From Capronia americana (Eukaryota; Ascomycota; Eurotiomycetes; Chaetothyriales; Herpotrichiellaceae): a DNA stretch of 64,000 nucleotides. A program made the translations under genes and the position numbers. The stretch is taken from assembly GCA_016110215.1 (NCBI GenBank), contig JADWQD010000004.1:2294001-2358000 (forward strand), in the 5' to 3' direction. The notes beneath the pieces are model-generated. The model ran no database searches. It had not been told where the DNA came from and saw only the letters and a list, made by a program, of their open reading frames with translations. Below are positions 34,798 to 44,621 of this stretch, piece by piece. Within the stretch, counting starts at the first letter, position 1. Each line of letters begins with the position of its first letter.

Positions 34798-37426
34798 ATG
34801 AATTACCACACAGGCGCTACCTTTGTGCCTGGCGGAGATGACTCCTACTACATGCCAGAGCTGATTCAACCCACCCCTAATCGGTAGGTTGCTGAGAGAC
34901 TCCGAATGTCTATTCCCATGCTGATAGCTGTAGCGTGCATGAGCTTCCGAACAATATGCAATACAATGTTGCTCAAATGGAACAGGCCGCCTCGAATCCG
35001 AACTCAGCGACCTCGGCCTACTCTGGCTCTGTATATTCTCCCCAGTCAGCTGAATATCAGCACAGCATGAACAACTGGACGTCTCCGCAACCACCTCATA
35101 CGCAACAGCAAGGATACAATCAAAGTCTGCCGACCAGTAACCATAATCAATCCCCTCCTCAGCAAGCCAACTATTTCCCTCCGAGATCGACATCAATGGC
35201 GCCGGCATCCGAACAACCAAACTTCTCCCCCTTCCCTGTCCTACGCAATCCTCCGCCCAATGTTCCCCCGACCGACGAGCAGAAAGAGGCTACCTTGGAA
35301 GCCGCAAGAGCCGCGGTGCTGAGCTGCAATGATGCTGATACTCAGCTGACGTGGGCACAAGATGCACTGGCGTATGTGGAAGTTGCGCAGCAGAACGAGG
35401 AAAGGATAGCCCTAGCCCAGACACCCAGGTCGAGGACACCTCGGATTGAACACGTTTTGAAGGAAGATGCTCTCAAGATTGTCAGTTTCCTGGCTGATCA
35501 ACATCACCCTAGAGCGGAGTTTATGAGGGGCATGTGGCTCGAGTTTGGCAAGTTCGGGCACAGAGTTGACAAGAAAGAAGCTTTCTACTGCTACACAAGA
35601 GCTTCGGAGAAAGGATACGTCCGAGCCGACTATCGTATCGGCATGCAATTCGAATCCTCAAACGACGCACTGAAGGCCATCAAATACTACCAGAAGGGCG
35701 CCGAGGCAGGGGATTCAGCCGCTTGCTACAGATTAGGGATGATGACACTTCTCGGTCAGCACGGGCAGGTGCAGGACTATGAGCGTGGTCTGAACCTCAT
35801 CTATATGGCCGCTCAGACGGCAGATGAGAACGCACCGCAGGGTGCCTACGTCTTCGGAATGTTCCAGGCTCAGCAGATGCCCCAAATTCAGATCCCCGAC
35901 CAGTATCTTCCAAGAGACATCCCCGGCGCAAAGATGAACATTGAAAAGGCCGCTTACCTGGGGTTTGCAAAGGCGCAGATAAAGATGGGCTCAGCATACG
36001 AACTTGCGGAGCTCGGCTGTCCCTTTGACCCGGCCTTATCTCTGCATTACAACGTTCTCGCTGCGAGGCAGGGTGAGCCGGAAGCAGAACTCGCAATTAG
36101 CAAATGGATGCTCTGCGGTCACGAGGGCCTTTTTGAGAAGAACGAGGAGGTTGCCTTCACATATGCTCAGCGAGCAGCACTTGCAGGATTTCCTACTGCA
36201 CAGTTCGCAATGGGCTATTACTACGAGGTCGGTATCTACGTTCCAGTCAACTTCGAGCAAGCCAAGGAGTGGTATCGAAAAGCATCACAAAGCGGCAATT
36301 CTGACGCAACCGGGAGAATCGATGCGATCTCAAGGTCGAAAACTCTGTCGAGAAAGGACCATGAGAGTGTCGCTCTCAAAAAGATTCGACAGCAACGCGG
36401 CTCAATAATAGGTGGAAGTGAGGCGCCACCGGTTCCTACAATGCCCACCCTCTCGGAAGAGAACGAGTCTCTTGAGATGCCCGATCCATCGCGGTTGTCT
36501 CTAAATAATCAGAGGCCGCCGTCAGCTAGACCAGGGAGTGCTGCACCGTATCCCACCGGTCCACCTAACATGCCAGGGCCGAACCAAGGTCCAGAATTCC
36601 GACCTACGTCAGCCTTCGGTATTAATCCCAACCTTCGGCCACCTTCGGCGGCGAATATAGGAGGTCCAAGGCCTGATCCATACGGTTCACCACCCAACAT
36701 GGCTCAGCAGCAACGCCCATATTCTAATCCTCCCGGGCAAGGCTACGGTGCGCCGGGTTATGGTCGTGGAGGACGGGTCCCATCGGGACCTCCACCTCAA
36801 GGACAAGGAGTTCCCAATATCCGACCCCCGTCAAGGCCTGGTACGACCTCCCCATATCTCGGGACCGGCCCTCGGCCCGGAGGACCTGGCACTTCACCCC
36901 CGGCGAAGCTCGATATTGGCTACTCTGCTCCACTTGAGCCAGAAAGAAGACGACCGATCCAGCAGCCTAACGGACCGCCTCCATCCAATCCTAATAATCC
37001 TCCTCGAGGATCTCCCAGACCACAACAAGGACCAACGGGCCAGCAGGGCCCTCCTTCACAAAACCGTCCTGGGCCACCAGGCTCGCGCCCCGGTCAAGGC
37101 CCGAATCCAGCAGGATATGGGGGCATGCCTAACCCAAACACTCGACCTCCTCCAAACCAAGTCCCGTCCAACTTCAAGCCAGCGAACATGGCTCCTTCGA
37201 GACCCGATGCCAGTGCACCGATCGGGGGAGCGCCACCATCGAAGCCAGCTTCGGTACCTGCGAACGCGGCGCCAGTGCGACCGCCCGGGAAAGGCCCAAA
37301 GACTTTTGATGAGATGGGCGTCCCTGCTGGGAAGGATAAGAGTGAATGTGTAAGTCTCACACCCCTTGATGTGACACTGTATGAAAGTGAGACTAATCTT
37401 TATCTTCCGCCCAGGCCGTTATGTGA
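34798..37426 (+). CDS. skt5: Chitin synthase activator SKT5/CHS4 (SEL1 repeats, C-terminal CaaX)
   Basis: SKT5/CHS4 binds chitin synthase III and brings it, active, to growth and septum sites. Exon 1 (34798-34883, MNYHTGATFVPGGDDSYYMP), exon 2 (34928-37349) and a 12-base exon 3 (37415-37426) give 839 residues. After a Gln/Asn/Pro-rich N-terminus, residues about 180-490 form SEL1-like repeats: HPRAEFMRGMWLEFGKFGHR, GYVRADYRIGMQFE, GDSAACYRLGMMTLLG, GFAKAQIKMGSAYELAELGC, GFPTAQFAMGYYYEVG and NFEQAKEWYRKASQSGNSDA. A long Pro/Gly/Gln tail follows, ending GPKTFDEMGVPAGKDKSEC. Splicing from the GTAAGT at 37350 to the CAG at 37414 adds Ala-Val-Met, completing a CAVM CaaX box for farnesylation, as the family requires. 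Reading through the intron would replace it with an unrelated hydrophobic tail to 37538. Very confident. Confidence 0.95.
37415..37426 (+). other. skt5: 12-base terminal exon that completes the SKT5 CaaX box
   Basis: GCC GTT ATG TGA after a CCGCCCAG acceptor supplies the a-a-X of the C-a-a-X motif whose Cys codon ends exon 2. Prenylation therefore depends on this splice. Confidence 0.85.
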
Positions 37427-37958
37427 TTTCATGCTGTTATGTACTATATTCCTATGGAGATGGATGTATATGATACCCCGGTGCGCTTTTGCATTGATTA
37501 ATGGCCATTGGACCACCAGAAAAGATATTCTTGGCTAGACAAAGTCCTGTCATGGTTTCTTATTTCCTCTCCGGGTCATCCTGGGCGGTACTCAGCAGTG
37601 CAACCACGACCGTGTGTCTAGAGCCGGTAAATTTTCAAGTACATTCGAATCGTTACGCATCCTCAGCTTAACGCATGTTCCGTTGAGGTTTCATTATAAC
37701 ACCAGCTCGTGCATCGGTGAGCTGCGGGAGAATATGTTCTAACCTAAACAGCGACTGACGTCGACTGCAGGACCGCTTCGTGCGATACGATCAGTCGCGT
37801 CAAGCCCTCGTTCCCCGCTCGTCTGGGGGTTGAGGCACGTTTTCTAGGATGGCGATAATTACTTACCATGGTAGATTATCCCGGGATGTCGAGGTAAAAC
37901 CTGACAACATGCCGTTTGAGGTCACTCGAAGCAGTGACAGCTTCTAACCTTCACCAGG

Positions 37959-37966
37959 TATAAAAG
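37959..37966 (+). promoter_or_regulatory. TATA-box-like element with nearby CCAAT
   Basis: TATAAAAG is followed about 10 bases later by ACCAATGG, with a pyrimidine-rich tract and an ATG at 38090, some 130 bases downstream. The spacing suits a fungal promoter, but no recognisable gene follows. Confidence 0.3.
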
Positions 37967-38089
37967 CTATAAGACCAATGGCTGCTCGCAGCTAACGCTG
38001 CCATCGTTTCTTATCTACTCTTCCCTTCCATCTGCCTGCTCAGCCAATTCAATTGACGAGCAGTTCAATACGAAAATCGCCCTTGTGCC

Positions 38090-38221
38090 ATGAGCGAACA
38101 AGGACCACTAGCGGACTCGCCGGCCCAACCTTTTTCTTCTCCGCAGCCGATTTCAGCGTCCCAGCGATCAACGTTGTGCCTTCAAGCTGAAAAATGGACA
38201 GGAGCAGGCTGGCGTTACTAA
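38090..38221 (+). CDS. Short orphan ORF of 43 codons downstream of a TATA-like element
   Basis: The frame MSEQGPLADSPAQPFSSPQP... ends at a TAA within GTTACTAACAG, which itself resembles a branch point plus acceptor. It could be a first exon, a short peptide or a chance frame. It has no relative that I know. It is listed because it is the only ATG placed sensibly after the promoter-like block; confidence is low. Confidence 0.15.
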   Translation: MSEQGPLADSPAQPFSSPQPISASQRSTLCLQAEKWTGAGWRY

Positions 38222-38421
38222 CAGATTTTGTTCACTGTGATACATTGCATACAGTAGAAGCCATAGCACTCCTTCTCGTACACAATGAGGGTTCCAAGAC
38301 ACTCAATCATTCATCTCCAGACTCCAATTGGACGAACGACGATGCCGATGCGGACTATGACACGGCGGAACCAAGCATGAAACACACCCATTCCGACAAC
38401 CTGGACAATCATCATCGTACC

Positions 38422-39612
38422 CTACACCCGAGAACTGTCGTTCACAGCTCTGGGAGTGTAGGCCCGCGCCCGAGGACGCACGGAGTAGTGAGCCACTGTG
38501 TCGTCCCTCGGCGGCTGCGCCTGCGCCTGTGGCCTCGGCTTCAGCTTCGGCAACGGCAACGGCAACGTCACCTCTCGCACTCCCATCGCGCTCTTGATGT
38601 TCTCGACGATCGCCTCCGCAGGAACGGCATAGCAACAGCCAACTTGCTCCGCGACCAGCATGCCCCACCACTCGCCCGTGCGCAGGTCGACGACCCAGCT
38701 CCCGTGATCACTCATGCCATCATAGTCGTAGTCGAGGAGCAGGACGTTCTGGTAGTGGCGCAACGTCCCGTCGCTTGTGCCGGCGAAGGACACGCACAAG
38801 TAGCCTGTATGGACGGTCGTGTTTTGCGGGCCGTTGCGGGCCGTACAAGTGGACAGGCGCGGCAAGCTGCCTTCATTCTCCTCCTCTTCCTCATTCTCCT
38901 CTGAATCTAGGTCTGAGTCCAGGTGTGGCTCTTCGGGTCCGTCTTCCGGGAGGGATTTGGTGGATGTGATGGCTCGACCTCTGGTGTTGGCGTCTGCGGC
39001 TTCGTCTTCGTCGTCGTCTTCCTCGCGATCGAGATGCCAGATTCGGTTGACGAGAAGGGCTTCCAAGCCGGTATCTAATCTCACGTCGTGGAGGTCGAGT
39101 AGCGCCCAGCCGTAGTCGAGGTTGACGTAGCAGGCTCTGGCTTCACCACATTTCCCCTCATCCTTGGTCTCTCCATTGCTAAGCCCATCGTCCCCGTGAT
39201 GATCCACCAATTTCACCGACCTGCTTAGTCGTTCCAAGCCCCGGTCCACAAAGCTTATCACGACTTCCAGATCGGAGTGGATGGCTGCGCAGTTCCGTCG
39301 GGCTTTGCCTTCATCCGTGAGTACGTTGCCTGTGATTTCCGGTACGGCAGACCAGAGAAGGCTATTCGATTCTTGGGAGGCGTAGTCGTGTTCGAGCCAT
39401 CCGTTCTTTGATTCTGAGCCGGGCACAGGCGGGAGGAATACCTTCGCGGGGAGGAGGCCGTAGGGACGCGAGTCCAGGAGGAGGACGCCGCCCAGGGTAG
39501 CGGGGAGGAAGACAGAGTAGCCGCCCTTGAGGGAGGATTTGTGGATGAGCAGGCCGGCGCCGCAGAGGGTTGAGCGTGGGGTTTGTGTGCGTGGAATGGC
39601 TGATTGAGACAT
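38422..39612 (-). CDS. Serine-protease-like fungal protein lacking the GDSG serine
   Basis: One exon. Start chosen at 39612 (MSQSAIPRTQTPRSTLCGAG, 396 residues); the frame is open to 39732. The N-terminal half reads like the first barrel of a degenerate chymotrypsin fold (GAGLLIHKSSLKGGYSVFLP; LGGVLLLDSRPYGLLPAKVF). An acidic insert (SDLDSEENEEEEENEGS) follows. The C-terminal block SDHGSWVVDLRTGEWWGMLV plus YAVPAEAIVENIKSAM matches, in order and spacing, the block that fungal trypsin-like proteins write as GDSGSWVVD...G..VA...Y.IPA...F.DI. Here the D-S-G of the active site is replaced by D-H-G, so the serine nucleophile appears to be missing. In fungi this domain often sits in large uncharacterised or STAND-type proteins. 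A non-catalytic binding or sensor role is inference. The Pro/Gln tail is basic. Confidence 0.55.
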   Translation of the reverse strand: MSQSAIPRTQTPRSTLCGAGLLIHKSSLKGGYSVFLPATLGGVLLLDSRPYGLLPAKVFLPPVPGSESKNGWLEHDYASQESNSLLWSAVPEITGNVLTDEGKARRNCAAIHSDLEVVISFVDRGLERLSRSVKLVDHHGDDGLSNGETKDEGKCGEARACYVNLDYGWALLDLHDVRLDTGLEALLVNRIWHLDREEDDDEDEAADANTRGRAITSTKSLPEDGPEEPHLDSDLDSEENEEEEENEGSLPRLSTCTARNGPQNTTVHTGYLCVSFAGTSDGTLRHYQNVLLLDYDYDGMSDHGSWVVDLRTGEWWGMLVAEQVGCCYAVPAEAIVENIKSAMGVREVTLPLPLPKLKPRPQAQAQPPRDDTVAHYSVRPRARAYTPRAVNDSSRV

Positions 39613-40139
39613 GGTGTAGCTAGATTCCTCGTTCGTGCCACCACAACCAGCGAGATGGCGATGATAGGCAAGTTGCTGTTGTGCAGTAAAACAAGGGAAG
39701 AAGGAACAAAGACGAAAACCTGAGGTGTTCAAGGGAGGACGGTGTTTGTTTGGTCCTGATATTCCTTGCGGTAGGCAGTTGGACGCTGGCGCTGCTTTTG
39801 CGTCACCGTCACCGCCTTCAAGTTCGCCGCTCTGCGCTGTTACTCTTGATTCCTTTGTTCAAGACATAGATCCATGGATTTGGTGAATGGGGAACCCTGA
39901 CAACAAGATTAAACGTGAAATGGAGGACATAGGATGCATGCACAATATTCACAATAGAGACGCTGATATGCCGCACTTGCGCGTCAATTTGCAAAGTGTA
40001 TCCTTCATCGATAGACTGTCCAAAGCACTCGTATCCAGACGCAACCATCTTCGCCTTCAAACTCCATCTCTTATCTGGGGGCTGTAACTCGACACTTCTC
40101 TCGGATGCGCCGAGAGGTCGAGGTCTCCGCGCCTGCGGC
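39613..40139. other. Intergenic
   Basis: Promoter side of the protease-like gene and 3' flank of the next gene. Only short shadow frames. Confidence 0.5.
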
Positions 40140-40958
40140 TCACTTATGGGCCCTCGTTGTCAGCGGGACAGCGCTGTCCCGACTCTCTACGTTTTGGTGT
40201 CTCCTTCGCCGTCTTGTTGCCAGCTGTTTTCCACCATTGCGCGTTTGGAATGCTACCATAACGAGCGACAGAGCGGCAAGGAGTTGGACGAGGAATATCG
40301 GAATTAACTTGACCACGAAGCTGCCAGTGAAGGGGCTTAAGGATGAGGTATGGTCGAAAGCGTAGACGACGGTATAGATCGCTCGGACACCAATAAAGCC
40401 GCAGGCCGCGATCATCATTAAGCCCAGGATAGGCTGGCCTTTGAGCTTGCCGAAAAGTTGAAGACAGAGCAGCGTGAGTGCAATCCAGGTAGACAAGAGT
40501 ATGAGCGCTCCGACCTTGAACATTGTATACCCTGTGTTGATGTCCGACGGCGTTGCATTTTGACTGAAGAGCTTCGACGCACCAACGGCGACGAGAGCGA
40601 TACCTGTGACGGCACCGATATGAACGCCTACTTCTGTGACCAACGATTGGATGGGACTGCGATTCGATGTGCCGTAATATAGCCACAGAAGGTTCATAAA
40701 GCCTGCAAAGGCAAGTAATAGGGGACTCAGCCCGACAGAGCTGACAATGGCTCCAGCTTCGGTCGGATGAGGGGCATTGCGATCGCTGATTTGAATCCCC
40801 GCGGCAACGATACGAAGAATTTCGAAGGCAGTGAGGTAGAAGAAGGCTAGGATGGCGGCCCTTCCGTGCTTGTAGAGAAGCCAGAGTGTGGGCTGGAGGA
40901 GGACGACATAGATTGCCAGTTCGGCGATTGAGAGTTTCGTGGTTGGATTGAGCGTCAT
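40140..40958 (-). CDS. Seven-span fungal membrane protein (DUF7702-like)
   Basis: A single exon of 272 residues starting MTLNPTTKLSIAELAIYVVL. About seven hydrophobic segments are visible: ELAIYVVLLQPTLWLLYKHG, AAILAFFYLTAFEILRIVAA, SVGLSPLLLAFAGFMNLLWL, IGAVTGIALVAVGASKLF, FKVGALILLSTWIALTLLCL, PILGLMMIAACGFIGVRAIY, and FVVKLIPIFLVQLLAALSLV. The cytoplasmic tail is strongly basic (GGKQLATRRRRRHQN). The layout, with R-A-I-Y-T-V-V-Y-A-F in the loop after span 6, agrees with a family of fungal seven-span proteins known only by a domain number. Function is unknown; it resembles receptor-like topology rather than a transporter. The gene model is confident and the family name moderately so. Confidence 0.75.
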   Translation of the reverse strand: MTLNPTTKLSIAELAIYVVLLQPTLWLLYKHGRAAILAFFYLTAFEILRIVAAGIQISDRNAPHPTEAGAIVSSVGLSPLLLAFAGFMNLLWLYYGTSNRSPIQSLVTEVGVHIGAVTGIALVAVGASKLFSQNATPSDINTGYTMFKVGALILLSTWIALTLLCLQLFGKLKGQPILGLMMIAACGFIGVRAIYTVVYAFDHTSSLSPFTGSFVVKLIPIFLVQLLAALSLVMVAFQTRNGGKQLATRRRRRHQNVESRDSAVPLTTRAHK

Positions 40959-41791
40959 GGTATCGAATTATCGCCGCACGTCGATTCTTGAGGTTGTGGA
41001 GAGTGTTGAATCGAAACCCTGAGGTATGAAACTGGGAAATGCTACTGTTCTGCAGAGGATGTGATTCTACTTCATCTGGGAGAGGCAACTGGGAGGAGAC
41101 TCGCAAACTCTTATAGCTTTAACGCTTACCTCTGTCATTCAGCTTCTTCGCGAATTCTCGCAGATCGGCGGCTGCGACCACATACCCATTTCAAGAATAT
41201 TCGCTCAGCAGGCTGACCGGTTGATACGACAATGGACGAACCATACCGTTTGCGGTGCATTTCACGAACAGGTATCCAGCTGCCCCTGAAATTCGCTAGT
41301 CAGGCACGTCACTTTCGAGCTGCTACCCTTTCCCAAGTTCAGGCAGCAGCATTCCATTGGAAATGAACAAGCGGATGATACACGGAGATGAAGGCTGGGT
41401 CGCAAAAGAACGCACATTTTGATGATTGGGTAAAGGGAGGAAGTGTGGCGGAGTCGACGTTGGCCTCGAGGTGCATACCAAGACGGGAATAGCGGCGGGA
41501 ATCGCAGAACAAGCTCTGCCAAGCGAGCCAAGCCTTGGAACCAAGGCGGCAAGCTCCGGAATGTCATTTCGGGCTATTTTAAGGCGACCGACCATTACAT
41601 AACGAGCTCATTACATAACGAAACACGAGACATCAACTCCCGTGCGCGCCCAGCCCCCGGATTTCATGGATGGATGATGACAGATTCATTGCTCATCAGG
41701 GTCGGGGGGAAATGTGGGATACATCATTTTTGACTTTAGCCCTGTCGTTAGCCACAGCTCTGCACACCGCGACCCGCAATCAAGCGAACAC
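40959..41791. other. Divergent upstream region of the membrane protein and the Zn2Cys6 factor
   Basis: Both flanking genes are read away from this stretch. Short overlapping frames at 41262-41595 have no recognisable content. Confidence 0.5.
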
Positions 41792-43108
41792 ATGCCGCCT
41801 CGCTTAGCCCACAAGAAGAGCCGCAAAGGCTGTCGGCGCTGCAAAGAAAGAAAGGTCAAATGCACCGAGGAGTGGCCGTCCTGTGCGGCGTGTGTCCGGC
41901 ATCGAGTGCCCTGCGACTATGCCGAAGACCCAAGGAGCAGCAGCGCCGCTCCACAGTCCCGCTCCTGCAGCCATGAAGCATCAAGAGGAAGCTCCGAGTC
42001 GAGCGACAATAAGACTTCCTCGCCGGGCCTCGACGCACCCTATCCACACAGCGCCCTCACAGACTCCAGCCTCTCTGACCCCAATCGCCATGCAATTGAG
42101 CTTTACCTTGTACACCGATTCAAGTCCTGCGTGGCCTGTGCCTTTCCCTCATACGAGAGTCCGGAGCTGAGGGACGTCTGGGTCTGGGCTTCTGTCGATC
42201 TAGGATTCGACTATCCTTATCTGCTCGATGCCGTCTTCGCCGTCACCGCGCTGTACATCTGGGTGACTTCTCCCGCCCCACAGACGGAGAGCGAGGCAGT
42301 GACGATACCTAAAGCATTTCGTGGTGTCGACTTCGCGCAGCTACACAGGATGTATCTGAACCGTTCCATTTGCCTGCAGCGAGATGCGTTGGCCAACCTC
42401 ACATCTGAAAACGCCGACGCCGTTGGTCTCACTGCCGTTATCCTTTCCACGATGGCGACTTGCCTGCTCTCCGACAACGCCGATTCAGGAGAGAGTAGCT
42501 ACACTCCGCCCGTCCAGTGGCTGACGATGCATGCATCCATCGCGGCTGTCTTCCGGAATGCGGTCCCCTTTCTACAACCCGATGGACCAATGCTGCGCTA
42601 CGCGGAGCTCACTGAAAATCCCACATTCAGTGACACTCTTGCCCTGTTTGATACAGACAACCTAGCCCCGTTCCAGAAACTGCTAGACTTCCGGTGCTCA
42701 GAGGACTTCATCATTCAAGACACGAAACCAGACCCGCTCGTTGAAGATGCATATGTCAAGGCTGTGGCGTTTCTCGGCAGCGTCTGCAAAGCTTTACAGC
42801 AGCCCGAACAACGGTACAAAATCTGCATGCGAGTAGTGGCTTTCGGACATACCATTCCACGGACGTTCATTCGTCTCCTGGCGGAAAGAAGACCAAGAGC
42901 TCTAGCCATACTGGCAAACTACATGGCATTTGTGAAGTATATCGAGAAGTACTGGTGGTTCAGAAATCGAGCTCAGATGGAGATATCTGGAATCAAGAGC
43001 ATACTCCCTCAGCATTGGCATTGGGCGCTGGCCTGGCCATTGGCGGTTCTGCAGGACCCAAGGAAGATTCTCCTGGACCCTAGAGATTTCCAAAATATTG
43101 ACGTGTAG
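41792..43108 (+). CDS. Zn2Cys6 transcription factor, UPC2/sterol-control-like
   Basis: Start at 41792 (MPPRLAHKKSRKGCRRCKER), 438 residues in one exon. The Zn2Cys6 binuclear cluster is complete at C14-C17-C24-C31-C34-C41, and the lead-in HKKSRKGC is the form seen in UPC2/ECM22-type and related regulators. A Ser-rich linker follows. Residues about 110-420 form the helical Fungal_trans_2-type body: AIELYLVHRFKSCVACAFPS, VWASVDLGFDYPYLLDAVFA, LYLNRS-type heptads, and KYIEKYWWFRNRAQMEISGI. The end, PQHWHWALAWPLAVLQDP, is close to the group's common WxxLxWPLxV ending. The yeast relatives respond to sterols, but fungi have many paralogues of this layout with other or unknown targets. A sterol role is therefore possible, not shown. 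Confidence 0.85.
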   Translation: MPPRLAHKKSRKGCRRCKERKVKCTEEWPSCAACVRHRVPCDYAEDPRSSSAAPQSRSCSHEASRGSSESSDNKTSSPGLDAPYPHSALTDSSLSDPNRHAIELYLVHRFKSCVACAFPSYESPELRDVWVWASVDLGFDYPYLLDAVFAVTALYIWVTSPAPQTESEAVTIPKAFRGVDFAQLHRMYLNRSICLQRDALANLTSENADAVGLTAVILSTMATCLLSDNADSGESSYTPPVQWLTMHASIAAVFRNAVPFLQPDGPMLRYAELTENPTFSDTLALFDTDNLAPFQKLLDFRCSEDFIIQDTKPDPLVEDAYVKAVAFLGSVCKALQQPEQRYKICMRVVAFGHTIPRTFIRLLAERRPRALAILANYMAFVKYIEKYWWFRNRAQMEISGIKSILPQHWHWALAWPLAVLQDPRKILLDPRDFQNIDV

Positions 43109-43516
43109 TACATGCAATGAGCGGCCAATTTCCTTGCGTGGGGAGCAGGAGAGACCGGAAGTGGCCCCAGTCAAGGCGTTATGATCAGTAGCAAGTGAAG
43201 TCGATCAGCGGCGATGGGACTTATAGATATGGGAGTGTGTAACAAATAGTCAGGAAATCAGAGCCTGGTCAAATGCGAGCTATCTTTCCTCATGCTTGCT
43301 GTTTAGACCGCAACAATGGAGGAGATGACACAAGCCCGAGCGAAGGCCTGACTGAAGCATGCGAACTCGTAGCTCCCCTTTCCTGTGCCACAGAGCGTCT
43401 CGAAATCAACAATCCTATCTTCCTCTCTCCCTCTACTGCATCAGTTCTTCGTCGCCTGCTCTGAAATCACCCTCACCACCAAGTGTTTGTCGCAATCTCC
43501 CCATCAATGACTCGAA
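43109..43516. other. Intergenic (convergent 3' ends)
   Basis: No supported feature. Confidence 0.5.
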
Positions 43517-44116
43517 TCACCTCCGCATCGACCAAATACTCAGAAAAATATTCCAGCCAAACCCGACCAGCGACGCAACGAGCACCCTCCACTGCACGGG
43601 AACCCAGATGAAATTGACCAACGCAACCCACGGCCACAATGTCCAGCTCGCCCAAACAATACCAAAGATGCGTGCTCGAATCTCTTCGACCAATAAGCTC
43701 CAACTTTGAATCCTCGCACCATTGGTACAGATCAGAAACGTCACATTGATGAGGAACTGCCCGACCGTTTGGTCGAGCAGGAGCTTGATCAGGATGTTGG
43801 CCCAATTCAGCCGGGACGGCGGCGGGGGCTTCGTGTGCGACGTCGACTTTTCTTGGTTCTGGGCCACCGTGCTGCGGCTCTGCTCGTCGACACCGCGTCG
43901 GTGCTGTTGCTGGCTCGGGAAGCGGTCCTCTAGAAGCCGCTGCCACGCCGACGCCATGGGCGCGGACACAATGCCGAATGCTGCAAACTCTGCGACGCGC
44001 GTCCAGTCGAATGGCGAGGATGACTGTGTGTTCCACCGGGTCAATGTCTGGGCTGTGAGATTTGCCGCGGCCTTGAGAATAGCCGATTGCACGGCGACTG
44101 TGGTTATGGACGGCAT
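43517..44116 (-). CDS. Mpv17/PMP22-family membrane protein
   Basis: A 199-residue, single-exon membrane protein of the Mpv17/PMP22/SYM1 family, found in mitochondrial inner or peroxisomal membranes and thought to form channels. It starts MPSITTVAVQSAILKAAANL. The central segment has ANILIKLLLDQTVGQFLINV, matching the family's 'K...DQ....P' element. The C-terminus carries the signature WASWTLWPWVALVNFIWVPV followed by QWRVLVASLVGFGWNIFLSI (consensus W.x.P..Q..NF...P...R......WN..LS). A hydrophilic linker (SQQQHRRGVDEQSRSTVAQN) separates the halves and is longer than in the yeast protein. It is more like the peroxisomal/unknown fungal subgroup than like SYM1, but localisation cannot be read. 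Confident in family. Confidence 0.85.
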   Translation of the reverse strand: MPSITTVAVQSAILKAAANLTAQTLTRWNTQSSSPFDWTRVAEFAAFGIVSAPMASAWQRLLEDRFPSQQQHRRGVDEQSRSTVAQNQEKSTSHTKPPPPSRLNWANILIKLLLDQTVGQFLINVTFLICTNGARIQSWSLLVEEIRARIFGIVWASWTLWPWVALVNFIWVPVQWRVLVASLVGFGWNIFLSIWSMRR

Positions 44117-44621
44117 GGTTGGCGGGCAGACCTCTGCTTGAGCAAGTGTCTTGGAACTGCTGCAGGTAATTAATTACTCTCCCTGGTGGTGCGAATGTTT
44201 ACAATAGCCTACGTGGCAATTAATTAGATAATTACCTATTCAACAAATTCAAGGAAGTAAAGCGCCTTTAGGTCTCGGTACATGGTGTTCATTGCTGCGG
44301 TGGTGGCTTCCCGCATACCCGACACTCCGCTGCGGTGGACTCGTCCTGTGTAAGACACCCCGCGTCAAAGACGGCTTAGTCTCGAGGCGAACGGGCGTGA
44401 CGGGCTTACCTCGCCATAACTTGGAGCGTAACTCACGCCCAGCTCTGATGACATGCTTTGCCTCGAGAATACAGAATGCTGGTTCTCAACCATGAGACAG
44501 ACACAAATATCAGCAAAGCTTGATGCAAGTCTTCTATCAAAAATGCCGGAATATACGACAACTTGCGATCGCAGGCCATCCAGTATTATGCCCTCGTTCC
44601 AGTGGAGTGGCCAGTTTCAGC
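44117..44621. other. Intergenic
   Basis: AT-rich stretch around 44160-44260 upstream of the Mpv17 gene. Nothing else recognised. Confidence 0.5.

Larger units (their letters stand above)
37427..38421. other. Intergenic, with one orphan promoter-like block
   Basis: About 1 kb between convergent genes. Apart from the TATA-like block and short frame listed separately, nothing is recognised. Confidence 0.45.

Noticed and set aside
37350..37538. SKT5 reading through to the stop at 37538
   Set aside because: The extra 60 or so residues are unrelated to the family, while splicing at GTAAGT/CCGCCCAG gives the expected CaaX ending.
38194..38904. 236-codon plus-strand ORF
   Set aside because: Arg/His-rich antisense shadow of the protease-like gene on the minus strand, with no recognisable motif.
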